Positions 43,109 through 51,477 of a stretch of 64,000 nt of DNA are shown one piece after another. Positions within the stretch are counted from its first letter, which is position 1. Each line of letters starts with the position of its first letter. Source of the stretch: CBDIHP01 sp965279195 (GTDB lineage: Bacteria > Planctomycetota > Planctomycetia > Isosphaerales > Isosphaeraceae); contig CBDIHP010000033.1 of assembly GCA_965279195.1 (NCBI GenBank), forward strand, positions 120,432 to 184,431. Reading direction: 5' to 3'. The notes beneath the pieces are model-generated. The model did no database searches. It was not told where the DNA came from and saw nothing but the letters and a program-made list of their open reading frames with translations. Both the position numbers and the translations under genes were made by a program.

Positions 43109-44638
43109 TCAGGATCCGGGCGCGGGGCGGATCTCGAAGATCAGCCATTCGCGGAGTCCGTCGACGGGGCGGCGCGCCTTCGGGCCGGGGAGATACTTCC
43201 GCATGTAGAGCCCGCCCCAGGAGGTCTCGTTGAAACCCGGGGGATATGCGATGAACCGGGCCCTCTTCGGCAGGTATTCCCTCACGACGGATTCGGAAAT
43301 CTGGAATCCAGCCATCTTCTCGGCCGAGACGAAACCGTCCTCGACGTGGTCGAGATGCCCGTCGGCCATGAGGGTCGAGAGCCCGTTCCAGGGGAAATAG
43401 ACCGCGCCGGGATGCTGCCTGGCGAACCGGAAGGCCTGCTCGTGGGGGTTGTCGCGGATCCGCTTCGCGTCGATGGTGTCGCGCGTCAGCCAGACGGTGA
43501 CCCCGAGTGCGATCGCGGTGGCGCCGGCGAGGACGGGGAGGCCCAGACGTCGCAGGCCGATCGGCCCGGTGCGGGGGGCCGCGAACCCCACGGCCGCCGC
43601 CGCGAGGAAGTCGATCGTGAAGCTGAGCGAGTTCAGCCCGCCCCCTTCCTTCCGCAGCCCCATGAGCGAGACCGGGACCAGCATCAGGGCCGCGACGAGC
43701 AGGAGCCCCGACGGGCTGGTGCGCCACCATCCCCTGTCGGCGACCTGACCCGGGCGGAAGGCGAGCCCGATCGCGACCGCCGCCAGGAAGGGCCAGCAGC
43801 CGCCCCAGAGCATCGACAACGCCTCGCCCCACCCGGACGACGTGGCGTGACGCCGGGGGATCTCGATCAGGTTGAATTTCAGGCCCTCGAACCCGAACGC
43901 CAGGCAGAATGCCACGCCCAGCGCGACGCCCGACAGGGCGGCATACGAGACGAACCTCAATGCGACCGATCGCCCTCGGAGGATCCAGAGGTAGGAGGGC
44001 AGGGCGGGGGCCAGGAAGACCGCGTTCTGCTTCGACCACACGGCCAGGGCCAGCGAGGCGGCCGAGAGGATCAGCCTGCCCCGGGGGAGCTCCTCCCTCG
44101 CCGAGACCAGCAGCAGGCAGGCCGTCATCCCGAGCGAGAGGGCCACGGCGTCGTGCACCGGGCTGAACAGGCTGTAGCTCAATGAGGGATTCAGGAGCAT
44201 CGCGAATCCGAACGCGAGGAACGCGAGCGGCCCCGACCCGCCCGGACGGAATGCGATCCAGGCGATCGGCAGCAGGCTGATCGCGAGCGTGATGACCGAG
44301 GCCGCCAGCAGCGCGTAGCTCGGCGAAGGGGCGAGGGTCGCCGGCAGATACGCCAGGGCCGAGACGGGACCGTAGCAGAAGCTCAGAAGGGGCCCCTGAT
44401 CGATCCGGGGATAGAGCGGATTCCCCCGGACCAGGGCGAACACGGGCGCGAGCCGGAGGCCGTCCCAGTAGCGGTCGAGATTGACCAGCACCCGGGCCGT
44501 CAACGCCGCCACGAGCTCCACGGCCAGCGGCGACGCCACGACCAGTTGCGCGATCAATCCCGCCAGCGCCCAGCCTCGCGACGAGGTCCGGGCGGTGGGA
44601 GGGGTCTTCGCGGTCTCATCCACGCGGTCTCGGCTCAT
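43109..44638 (-). CDS. Polytopic membrane protein, GT-C glycosyltransferase-like
   Basis: A 509-residue membrane protein with about ten hydrophobic segments (for example VITLAISLLPIAWIAF, SVALRFVSYAALSGVALGVAF, LPVLAGATAIALGVTVWL). A loop after the first helix has Asp-containing sequence (RVLVNLDRYWDGLRL) that could be the acidic motif of GT-C enzymes. The C-terminal 130 residues are soluble. The fold and length fit polyprenyl-linked sugar transferases of the DUF2029 or ArnT-like types, but the exact sugar and donor cannot be read. It starts at ATG 44638, immediately beside the REP-like region, and precedes the S41 gene by 174 bases. Confidence 0.78.
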   Translation of the reverse strand: MSRDRVDETAKTPPTARTSSRGWALAGLIAQLVVASPLAVELVAALTARVLVNLDRYWDGLRLAPVFALVRGNPLYPRIDQGPLLSFCYGPVSALAYLPATLAPSPSYALLAASVITLAISLLPIAWIAFRPGGSGPLAFLAFGFAMLLNPSLSYSLFSPVHDAVALSLGMTACLLLVSAREELPRGRLILSAASLALAVWSKQNAVFLAPALPSYLWILRGRSVALRFVSYAALSGVALGVAFCLAFGFEGLKFNLIEIPRRHATSSGWGEALSMLWGGCWPFLAAVAIGLAFRPGQVADRGWWRTSPSGLLLVAALMLVPVSLMGLRKEGGGLNSLSFTIDFLAAAAVGFAAPRTGPIGLRRLGLPVLAGATAIALGVTVWLTRDTIDAKRIRDNPHEQAFRFARQHPGAVYFPWNGLSTLMADGHLDHVEDGFVSAEKMAGFQISESVVREYLPKRARFIAYPPGFNETSWGGLYMRKYLPGPKARRPVDGLREWLIFEIRPAPGS

Positions 44639-44716
44639 CGGGGGTGCCGTGCAACCATGCGAAGGCCATCAATGGGGGTTGAAAATGAACAAGCCCAAAC
44701 GTGTCGCGCTGTTCGA

Positions 44717-44864
44717 GGCCAGTTCGTGTGCCACTGGCTCGCCAGTGCGACGGACGCATCGGCCGAAACGGGGAGTTCAGACCGGTGTTGATGATTGGTC
44801 GATCGGAGACCCGTCGGCCGGGGCCGGTTACGGCACCGGCAAGCCGGTGGCACACGAACCGGCC
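44717..44864. repeat. Inverted pair of REP-like hairpins
   Basis: GGCC-GTTCGTGTGCCACTGG-type sequence at 44717-44748 and its inverted copy at 44833-44864 match at 28 of 32 bases. Each contains its own hairpin: CACTGGC-TC-GCCAGTG on the left and CACCGGC-AA-GCCGGTG on the right. A direct CCCAAACGTG occurs on both sides (44694-44703 and 44864-44873). The intervening 84 bases show no gene. This is a BIME-like unit between the glycosyltransferase-like and thrS genes. Confidence 0.7.
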
Positions 44865-44898
44865 CCAAACGTGGGGGGGGGTGATGCTTCGATCCGAA

Positions 44899-47112
44899 TC
44901 AATACGAGTGCTTCTCGGCGGTCTCCTCGACGGCCGCGGAGGCGGCCGGGGCGGCGACGTGGCGGATCGAGCGGGCGTCGGATTCGGCCTTGAGCTGCGC
45001 CACGGCGTCGGCCAGGGGCATCGCGCCCTTGTCGCCGTCCACGCGGTCGCGGTAAGAGACCTGGCCCGACTCGGCCTCCTTGGCGCCGACCACCAGCATG
45101 ACCGGGATCTTCTCGAGCTGGGCGTCGCGGATCTTGGCCCCGATCTTCTCGGAGCGGGCGTCGACCGTCGACCGCAGCCCGGCCGCCGCGAGGGCGTTCT
45201 GGACGGTGTGGGCGTAGTCCATGACCTTGTCCGAGATCGGCAGCACGCGGACCTGCTCGGGCGCCAGCCAGAGCGGGAAGGCCCCGGCGAAGTGCTCGAT
45301 CAGGATGCCCATGAACCGCTCCATCGACCCGAATGGCGCCCGGTGGATCATCACCGGACGGTGCGGCAGGTTGTCCGGGCCCGTGTAGTGCAGGCCGAAC
45401 CGCTCGGGCAGGACGTAGTCGAGCTGGACCGTCCCGAGTTGCCACTGCCGACCGATGCAGTCGCGGACGATGAAATCCGCCTTCGGCCCGTAGAACGCCG
45501 CCTCGCCGGCGGCCTCTTCGTACGGCAGCTTCATCTCATCCAGGACCGAGCGGATGTCCTCCTCCGCCCGGACCCAGGTCTCGCCTACCGCGCCGGCGTA
45601 CTTGGGGTCCTCGGGGTCGTGCTTCGAGAGCCGGAGCTTGTAGTCGTTCAGTCCGAGGCTCTGGAGCACGAACTGGGTCAGTTCCATGGTCGACCGGAAC
45701 TCGCCACGGACCTGGTCCATGGTGCAGAACAGGTGGGCGTCGTCCTGGGTGAACCCCCGGACGCGGGTCATGCCCGAGAGCTCGCCCGACTGCTCGTAGC
45801 GGTACACCGTACCGAACTCCGCCAGGCGGACCGGCAGGTCGCGGTAGCTCCTCGGCTGCGCGGCGAAGATCTGGATGTGGTGCGGGCAGTTCATCGGCTT
45901 GAGCAGGTACTGCTCGCTGATGCCGTGCTCCTCAATGTACTTGATCCGCCCCGCCGCGTGGTGCTCCCAGAACGACTTGCCCATCACGGGATGGCCGGAC
46001 TCGTCCTTCGCGCCGGTCGGCATCTTGTCGGGGATCCCCGCCTTGGCGAGCAACACCTTCTGCGCCGCGTCGTCCAGCTCCTCGTTTTCGAGCCCCAGCA
46101 CGAGCTGCATCGCCGCGTCATCGAGCATCTTGATGACGGGGAACTGCGAGTCCTTGTAGTAAGGGTAGTGGCCGCTGGTCTCGTAGAGCTCGATCTTGCC
46201 GATGTGCGGGGTATAGACCGGCTGGTACCCGCGCTTGGTCAGCTCGTCCTTCAGGAACGATTCGAGGACGCCCCGGACGGTCGCCCCCTTGGGCATCCAG
46301 AGGATCAGGCCCGAGCCGACGAGCGGCGAGATGGTGAACAGGCCGAGGTCCTTGCCCAGACGGCGATGGTCGCGCTTCTTGGCTTCTTCGAGCTGCACCA
46401 GGTGGGCGTCCATCTCCTTCTTGTCGAAGAAGGCGGTCCCATAGACACGCTGGAGCATCTTGCGATTGGTGTCGGCCTTCCAGTAGGCCCCGGCGATCGA
46501 CAGGAGCTTGAACGCCCCGACCTTCCCCGCGTGGGGGATGTGCGGGCCGCGGCAGAGGTCGACGAACTCCCCCTGGCGATAGAAGCTCAACACGCCGTAC
46601 TTATGCAGCTCGTCGTCGATGTGCTCGACCTTGTAACCCTGGCCGAGGTCGCCGCAGAAGGTCCGGGCCTCGCCGGCGGGGAGGCTGAACCTCTCGAACG
46701 GCTCGGCGTCCTTGAGGATCTTCGCCATCTCGGCCTCAATGGCCGGGAAGTCGTCCTCGGAGAGCGGGCGGCTCGGGAGGTCGACGTCGTAATAGAAGCC
46801 GTTGGTCGTGGTCGGGCCGAACGCGAGCTGGGCGCCGGGGAAGAGCCTCAGGATCGCCCGGGCCATGATATGGGCGGTCGAGTGCCGGAGGACGTCGAGT
46901 GCCTCGCGGTCCCGGCTGGTCAGGAGCTTGAGCTCGACCGGGTCGGCGGTCGTCACTTCGAGGGGCCGGTCGAGGTCGACGACGGTCCCGTTGGCCACCG
47001 CCGCCACGGCCGCGTCGGCCAGGCGCTTGCCGATCCCCTCGGCGATCTCGCGGGGCCGCACCCCGTCCTGGAACTCTTTGAACGACCCGTCCGGCAGCTT
47101 GATCTGGACCAT
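44899..47112 (-). CDS. thrS: Threonyl-tRNA synthetase with a large insertion
   Basis: A 737-residue enzyme, about 100 longer than usual, charging tRNA-Thr in the cytoplasm. The TGS domain (1-62) and editing domain (HSTAH near 77-81) precede the class II core. The zinc ligands are Cys409 in KPMNCP, His460 in DDAHLF, and a His in PVMIHRAPFGS; the C-terminal anticodon domain ends the protein. Compared with the E. coli enzyme, about 65-70 residues are inserted between the HYPYYKDSQF and YLLKPMNC segments (roughly 326-398). CPHH replaces the usual CPGH. The ATG at 47112 gives the family N-terminus, and an upstream extension to 47259 is not supported. Confidence 0.96.
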   Translation of the reverse strand: MVQIKLPDGSFKEFQDGVRPREIAEGIGKRLADAAVAAVANGTVVDLDRPLEVTTADPVELKLLTSRDREALDVLRHSTAHIMARAILRLFPGAQLAFGPTTTNGFYYDVDLPSRPLSEDDFPAIEAEMAKILKDAEPFERFSLPAGEARTFCGDLGQGYKVEHIDDELHKYGVLSFYRQGEFVDLCRGPHIPHAGKVGAFKLLSIAGAYWKADTNRKMLQRVYGTAFFDKKEMDAHLVQLEEAKKRDHRRLGKDLGLFTISPLVGSGLILWMPKGATVRGVLESFLKDELTKRGYQPVYTPHIGKIELYETSGHYPYYKDSQFPVIKMLDDAAMQLVLGLENEELDDAAQKVLLAKAGIPDKMPTGAKDESGHPVMGKSFWEHHAAGRIKYIEEHGISEQYLLKPMNCPHHIQIFAAQPRSYRDLPVRLAEFGTVYRYEQSGELSGMTRVRGFTQDDAHLFCTMDQVRGEFRSTMELTQFVLQSLGLNDYKLRLSKHDPEDPKYAGAVGETWVRAEEDIRSVLDEMKLPYEEAAGEAAFYGPKADFIVRDCIGRQWQLGTVQLDYVLPERFGLHYTGPDNLPHRPVMIHRAPFGSMERFMGILIEHFAGAFPLWLAPEQVRVLPISDKVMDYAHTVQNALAAAGLRSTVDARSEKIGAKIRDAQLEKIPVMLVVGAKEAESGQVSYRDRVDGDKGAMPLADAVAQLKAESDARSIRHVAAPAASAAVEETAEKHSY

Positions 47113-47297
47113 GAGAAACACGCCCGTCCGTCGAAGTCTCCGACCAGACCGACTGGCGATCCCCTCCGACTCACGATGCCGGCTCGGGATCCTCGCGCCA
47201 CCCGGTGCGATCGCCGCCGCGCCTTCCCCGGCCCGGCGGTCCCCACTAAGGTAAGGCATCGAACCCAGACCCGCCAGTGCAGCCGAGGTTCATCCGC

Positions 47298-48179
47298 ATG
47301 TTCCCCAGCTTCAACGCCCGCGCCGTCGGCCTCCTCGATCTGGATGCCGCCCGGACCATCGACCTGGCCGCCGCCGCCGGGTTCGAAGGGGTCGACCTCC
47401 TCGTCCGCGACCTCGTCGAACAGGGCCACGTCCCGGCCGAGGTGAGGAAGCGGATGGACGACCAGGGCCTCAAGGGCGGGGCCTGGCCGTTGCCGGTGAA
47501 TTGGAGGGGGAGTGAGGAGGCGTTCGAAAGGGATATGGCCGCCCTCCCCGGGTTCGCCGAGGCGGCGGCCATTCTCGGGCTGAGACGCACCGGCACGTGG
47601 GTCCTACCGGAAGTGCCGGAACGAACCCAACAGTCCGAGGTTGTCTCGCAAGTCCAACGGTTCCATGAGGATCGGCTCGGGCGCATCGCCCATTGCCTGG
47701 CGCAGCACGGATCGGGCCTCGGGATCGAGGTGATCGGAGTCGAACGGTTCCGCACCGGAAACGGCGCGAGATTCGTCGCCTCGCTGGGCGACCTGGACCG
47801 CCACCTGCCCGCGGTCTGGGGCATCGCCGACAACATCGGCCTGCTCGTCGACGGCTTCCACCTCTACGCGGCGGGCGAGACGCTCGACGACCTCGCCCGG
47901 CACTTCGACCGGGGCCGGAAGGCCGTCTGGGTCCACGTCGCCGACCTGCCGTCACGGGCGAATGGCGATCGTTTTCAGATCGAAGACAACGACCGCGGCC
48001 TCCCGGGAGAGAACGGCGCGATCGATTCGAGGGCCTTGCTCCAGTTGCTTTCGGATCGGGGCTACGACGGCCCCGTCACCGCCGAACCGATGCCGGCCTG
48101 CCGGAGTCTCGCGGGCCGCCCGGCGGACGAGATCGCCAGGCTGGTCAAGGCGAGCCTCGACCGCGTCTGGCCGACTTGA
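47298..48179 (+). CDS. Sugar phosphate isomerase/epimerase (AP endonuclease family 2 fold)
   Basis: A 293-residue TIM-barrel protein. The ATG at 47298 follows GAGG; a GTG 21 bases earlier is an alternative. Landmarks are DLAAAAGFEGVDLLVRD near 22-38, GIEVIGVERF near 145, GLLVDGFHLYAAGE near 190, VWVHVADLP near 215 and GYDGPVTAEPMP near 255. These fit the xylose-isomerase-like TIM barrel family, with Glu, Asp, His and Glu expected as metal ligands. The substrate is not identifiable. It is divergent from thrS and convergent with csrA. Confidence 0.85.
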   Translation: MFPSFNARAVGLLDLDAARTIDLAAAAGFEGVDLLVRDLVEQGHVPAEVRKRMDDQGLKGGAWPLPVNWRGSEEAFERDMAALPGFAEAAAILGLRRTGTWVLPEVPERTQQSEVVSQVQRFHEDRLGRIAHCLAQHGSGLGIEVIGVERFRTGNGARFVASLGDLDRHLPAVWGIADNIGLLVDGFHLYAAGETLDDLARHFDRGRKAVWVHVADLPSRANGDRFQIEDNDRGLPGENGAIDSRALLQLLSDRGYDGPVTAEPMPACRSLAGRPADEIARLVKASLDRVWPT

Positions 48180-48188
48180 CCGGCCGGC

Positions 48189-48380
48189 TCAGGACGCGAC
48201 GAGTTCGACCTCGGCTTTGGGGGTCGCCTTCTTGGGGGCGATCTCCTCGCGGTAGATCGAGACGCAGGACGGGGCCTCGATGCCCAGGCGGATCTGGTTC
48301 CGGTCGATCTTCACGACGGTCAGGACGATGTTTTCGCCGATGACAACCTTTTCGCCGAGTTTTCTGCTCAGGACCAGCAT
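48189..48380 (-). CDS. csrA: Carbon storage regulator CsrA
   Basis: A 63-residue RNA-binding dimer. The family start MLVLSRKLGEKVVIGENI and the REEI motif near residue 44 with its preceding arginine are intact, so RNA binding is expected. CsrA represses translation by binding GGA hairpins near ribosome sites, and in many bacteria links carbon use and motility. No flagellar gene or fliW is near. The family signature at both ends supports the annotated ends. The stop is ten bases from the convergent isomerase stop. Confidence 0.95.
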   Translation of the reverse strand: MLVLSRKLGEKVVIGENIVLTVVKIDRNQIRLGIEAPSCVSIYREEIAPKKATPKAEVELVAS

Positions 48381-48814
48381 GGTTCTTATCTCCCCGTCTC
48401 GGTGGTCAGCTCGTTGCCCCTCGCCCTTCGTCGTCGAGGTCGGCCCCCACTAATGCAGGTACAATGCCACGGCAGAAATGCGTCGAAAATCGAAGGAATT
48501 TCTCAAGTTTTCGCCCCGACAATCATGGCCAACCCGCCCATCCCGCAGGGTTTGCTGCCGCAAATCACCCAGACTACGCCCTTTCCTACATTCCAGAGTT
48601 GCAATTTGCACAATGCATGCATGTAACTCTTGTCGTTTTGGCCGTGGCCGGTCGGAGCCATCAAGTCGGGTAAGGTGAACACGCCGACCGGCGGAGAGGT
48701 GCCACGCCGCCGGCGGTGGCGATGCTCGATCCAGGCACATGATCGGCCGGGCGTAGGACTGGTGGGGTGACGCCTCCCTGCCGATCGGCGTGTTCACCAC
48801 ACCCACCGGCGAAC
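48381..48814. other. Intergenic region with inverted repeat 48674-48798
   Basis: No gene is supported in these 434 bases. GGTGAACACGCCGACCGGC at 48674-48692 is the inverted copy, with one mismatch, of 48780-48798. The 87 bases between contain further small palindromes (GCCAC/GTGGC). The AT-rich section at 48470-48640 may hold the csrA promoter. Confidence 0.5.
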
Positions 48815-49666
48815 TCAGCCGAACACATCGAGGAGCGCCTGCCGCATCACATCCGCCCGGGGGGTGATCCCCGACCAGAGCTGGAGGCCGATCACCCCCT
48901 GCTGCACGAGCATCCCCAGCCCATCGAGGACCTTGCACCCGCGCGACTCCGCCAGTTTGACCAGCTCGGTCCGGGGCGGGTTGGGGATCACGTCGCAGAC
49001 GAGCATCCCTGGGTGAATCGACTCCGCCACCAGGGGTACCCGGGCGTGGACGTCGGGATAGAGCCCGATCGACGTCGCGTTCACGATTAGGTCTGTCTTC
49101 GGGGGAACCGCGTAATCCCCCTCCCACTTCACGAAGGTCGTCGGCACCCCCGTGCGCTCCTGGATCTGCCGGGCCAGCGGCTCGCCCCTCTCGACCGAGC
49201 GATTCACGATCGTGAGCGCCTTCGCCCCGGCCAGCGCCAGCTCGACCCCGATCGCCCTCGCCGCCCCTCCGGCCCCGAGGATCACCGCCGACACCCCCGC
49301 CACCGGCCTCACTGCCTCGACCGACCGCAGAAACCCCTTGCCGTCGGTGTTGTCCCCGATCAGCCGGCCATTCTCGATCACCACGCAGTTGACCGCCCCG
49401 ATCTTCTCCGCCGCCGCGCTGAGTTCATTGAGGAACGGGATCACGGCGACCTTGTGCGGGATGGTGCAGTTGAATCCTTGGAAGCCACACGCCCGGAACC
49501 CTTCGACGGCCGCCTTGAGGTTCTCGGGGCTGACCTCGATCGTGAGGTACCGCCAGTCGAGCCCCATGTCGTGGAAGGCAGCTTCCATCATGACCACCGT
49601 CGGGTTCTCGTCGACCGGCTGACCAATGCAGGCGACCAGTTCTTTGCGGAAACTCTTGCTCGACAT
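48815..49666 (-). CDS. aroE: Shikimate dehydrogenase
   Basis: A 283-residue NADPH-dependent enzyme reducing 3-dehydroshikimate to shikimate in aromatic amino acid synthesis. The substrate-binding lysine is in NCTIPHKVAV near residue 70 and the paired aspartate in GDNTDGKGF. The Rossmann motif is ILGAGGAARAIGV near 130, and TSIGLYP near 215 and GLGMLVQQG near 255 complete the family pattern. ATG 49666 follows GAAGG; the longer frame to 49783 is not supported. No other aro gene is adjacent. Confidence 0.95.
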   Translation of the reverse strand: MSSKSFRKELVACIGQPVDENPTVVMMEAAFHDMGLDWRYLTIEVSPENLKAAVEGFRACGFQGFNCTIPHKVAVIPFLNELSAAAEKIGAVNCVVIENGRLIGDNTDGKGFLRSVEAVRPVAGVSAVILGAGGAARAIGVELALAGAKALTIVNRSVERGEPLARQIQERTGVPTTFVKWEGDYAVPPKTDLIVNATSIGLYPDVHARVPLVAESIHPGMLVCDVIPNPPRTELVKLAESRGCKVLDGLGMLVQQGVIGLQLWSGITPRADVMRQALLDVFG

Positions 49667-49842
49667 CGGCGGGGACCTTCTGATTTGGCGGGAGGGTGGG
49701 ACAGGGGAGCTAGTATCCAGGGCGGGCGACAAACTCGCCAGACTTCGGCGGAGCACAGGCCGAGGTGACGACCGGGCGGTCATGTTGTAGGATCAAATCG
49801 GGTTGATTTGGACTCGCGCCTGATCCAGGAAGGGGGCCGGCC

Positions 49843-50406
49843 ATGTCTCAAGTGTCGCATCCATTGGCGACGGTCGAGGATCTCGAACGCTATGACGGGC
49901 GTGCCGAGCTCATTGCCGGGAGGATCGTGCCATTGAGCCCGCACGGATATTGCCACGGCTTGGTCGCCGGGGAGATCTACGCCAGCTTGCGCGAGCATTC
50001 CAGGCGAACCGAGCAAGGCAAGGCATTTCCCGACGGCATCGGCTATCTCGTCACCGACCTCGCCTCCGGTAGGCAATCGTTCTCGCCCGACGCCTCGTAC
50101 TACGACGGCCCGCCGCCGAGGTCGAAGGCCGACTTCATCCCCAATCCCCCGACGTTCGCCGTCGAGGTCCGCTCGAAGTCCGAACGCGGCCCCGCCGGCG
50201 AGGCCGATCGTGCCGCCAAGCGGGCCGACTACTTCGAGGCGGGGACCCTCGTCGTCTGGGACGTCGACCCGTTCGGCGAGACCATCCAGGTCCACAGGCA
50301 CACGGCCCCCGATCGGCCCCAGACCTATCGAAAGGGCGACGTCGCCGAGGCCGAGCCCGCCGTCCCCGGCTGGACGATCCCGGTCGCCGAGATCTTCGCG
50401 GAATAG
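49843..50406 (+). CDS. Uma2-family (DUF820) endonuclease-like protein
   Basis: A 187-residue protein of the Uma2 family, a PD-(D/E)xK nuclease-like fold. The motif residues are Asp in QSFSPDASYY near 88, and FAVEVRSKSE near 107 supplying Glu and Lys. The N-terminus (ELIAGRIVPLSPHGYCHGLVAGEIYASL) is the usual opening. Uma2 genes occur in many copies in cyanobacteria and Planctomycetota and their function is unclear; a mobile or DNA-processing role is suggested by the fold alone. It stands alone between aroE and the DUF1080 gene. The TAG stop is not part of a TAGGG sequence. Confidence 0.92.
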   Translation: MSQVSHPLATVEDLERYDGRAELIAGRIVPLSPHGYCHGLVAGEIYASLREHSRRTEQGKAFPDGIGYLVTDLASGRQSFSPDASYYDGPPPRSKADFIPNPPTFAVEVRSKSERGPAGEADRAAKRADYFEAGTLVVWDVDPFGETIQVHRHTAPDRPQTYRKGDVAEAEPAVPGWTIPVAEIFAE

Positions 50407-50571
50407 CCTTTTGGACTGCGGGAGTGCGATTGCCGCTTTCACCACGACGAGGGGCGATGGAGGCGGCGACATCGGAACGATGCGCCAGCTCCGCTCTCGC
50501 ACTCCGAAGGGGAGTGTGGGACACTCGTGCGGATCCCGCTCACATCCTGATCCTCACGACAGGGCACCCGC

Positions 50572-51252
50572 ATGAAGGCCTCGCTGATTTCCCTCGCGCT
50601 CGGATCGATCCTGGCCCTGATGCCCGCCGGGGAGGACGGATTCGTCCCGCTGTTCGACGGCAAGACCTTGAACGGCTGGAAGGCGCCGATCATGAGCTAC
50701 TGGTCGGTGGAGGACGGCTGCATCACCGCCCAGTCGTCGAAGGAGAACCCCTGCAAGTCGAACCAGTTCCTGGTCTGGCAAGCGGGAGACGTGGCCGACT
50801 TCGCGCTCAAGGCGAAGTTCCGGCTCCTCGGCACCTGGGGCAACTCCGGGATCCAGTTCCGGAGCCGGATCGACAAGGACGGAGGCGGGATCGGCTACCA
50901 GGCCGACATCTACCCCAGCGGCCCCTGGTGCGGCGGGCTGGCGGATGAATACACCGGACGCGAGCCGCTCATGGTCCCGAACGGCCACAAGACCGTTGTT
51001 TCGCCCGACGGCAAGCGCACGGTCACGAAGATCGGTCCCGAGGTCAGGTTGAAGCCCCAGGGCGAGTGGAACGAGTACCACATCGTCGCGAAGGGGCACC
51101 ACATCACCCTGAAGATCAACGGCCAGACCTCGGCCGAGTTCGAAGACAACGACGTCAAGGAGTTCGACGCCTCCGGCATCCTCGCCCTCCAACTCCGCTC
51201 GGGCCCGCCGATGAAGGTGCAGTTCAAGGATATTTATTACAAGACACTTTGA
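50572..51252 (+). CDS. DUF1080 exported protein (3-keto-disaccharide hydrolase-like)
   Basis: A 226-residue exported protein. A signal peptide (LISLALGSILALMPAGE) leads into the DUF1080 lectin-like beta sandwich: FVPLFDGKTLNGWK, DFALKAKFRLLGTWGNSGIQFRSRI, and GQTSAEFEDND...GILALQLRSGPPMKVQFKDIYYK. The family includes enzymes hydrolysing 3-keto-glycosides and is expanded in Planctomycetota. A catalytic residue cannot be confirmed. Downstream is the second copy of the 120-bp repeat and then the second giant cytochrome/HEAT gene on the same strand, which fits a polysaccharide-degrading locus. Confidence 0.92.
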   Translation: MKASLISLALGSILALMPAGEDGFVPLFDGKTLNGWKAPIMSYWSVEDGCITAQSSKENPCKSNQFLVWQAGDVADFALKAKFRLLGTWGNSGIQFRSRIDKDGGGIGYQADIYPSGPWCGGLADEYTGREPLMVPNGHKTVVSPDGKRTVTKIGPEVRLKPQGEWNEYHIVAKGHHITLKINGQTSAEFEDNDVKEFDASGILALQLRSGPPMKVQFKDIYYKTL

Positions 51253-51259
51253 AATCCGT

Positions 51260-51379
51260 GTAGGGTGTGGTGGTCGCGTCCTCGCGGCCTCCGCACCGTC
51301 CTCAATGGTTTGCCTCGTCGGACGCGTCCGTTGGTGCGGAGCCTCGAGTCCCGTTGGTCCGCGAGGCACCACACCCTAC
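51260..51379. repeat. 120-bp palindromic intergenic element, copy 2
   Basis: Same structure and orientation as 16048-16166: it begins GTAGGGTGTGGTGG and ends GGCACCACACCCTAC, a better palindrome than copy 1. It lies eight bases after the DUF1080 stop. The outer arms match copy 1 almost exactly, whereas the central 30 bases do not. No direct target repeat was evident. Confidence 0.75.
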
Positions 51380-51477
51380 CTGGCGATTTCGCGGGCGATT
51401 CGCTACGCTAGAAGGCCTCTCCCGAGCACAATTTCCGCCTGCGCCGGGCGTTTCCAACCAGGATACGAGGGGTCGTG

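Noticed and set aside
47113..47297. A T-box or threonine attenuator upstream of thrS
   Set aside because: No T-box core sequence or leader peptide with threonine codons was visible; the region is short and GC-rich.
48402..48626. A 74-codon plus-strand frame upstream of csrA
   Set aside because: No ribosome site and no recognisable sequence; it overlaps the likely csrA promoter region.
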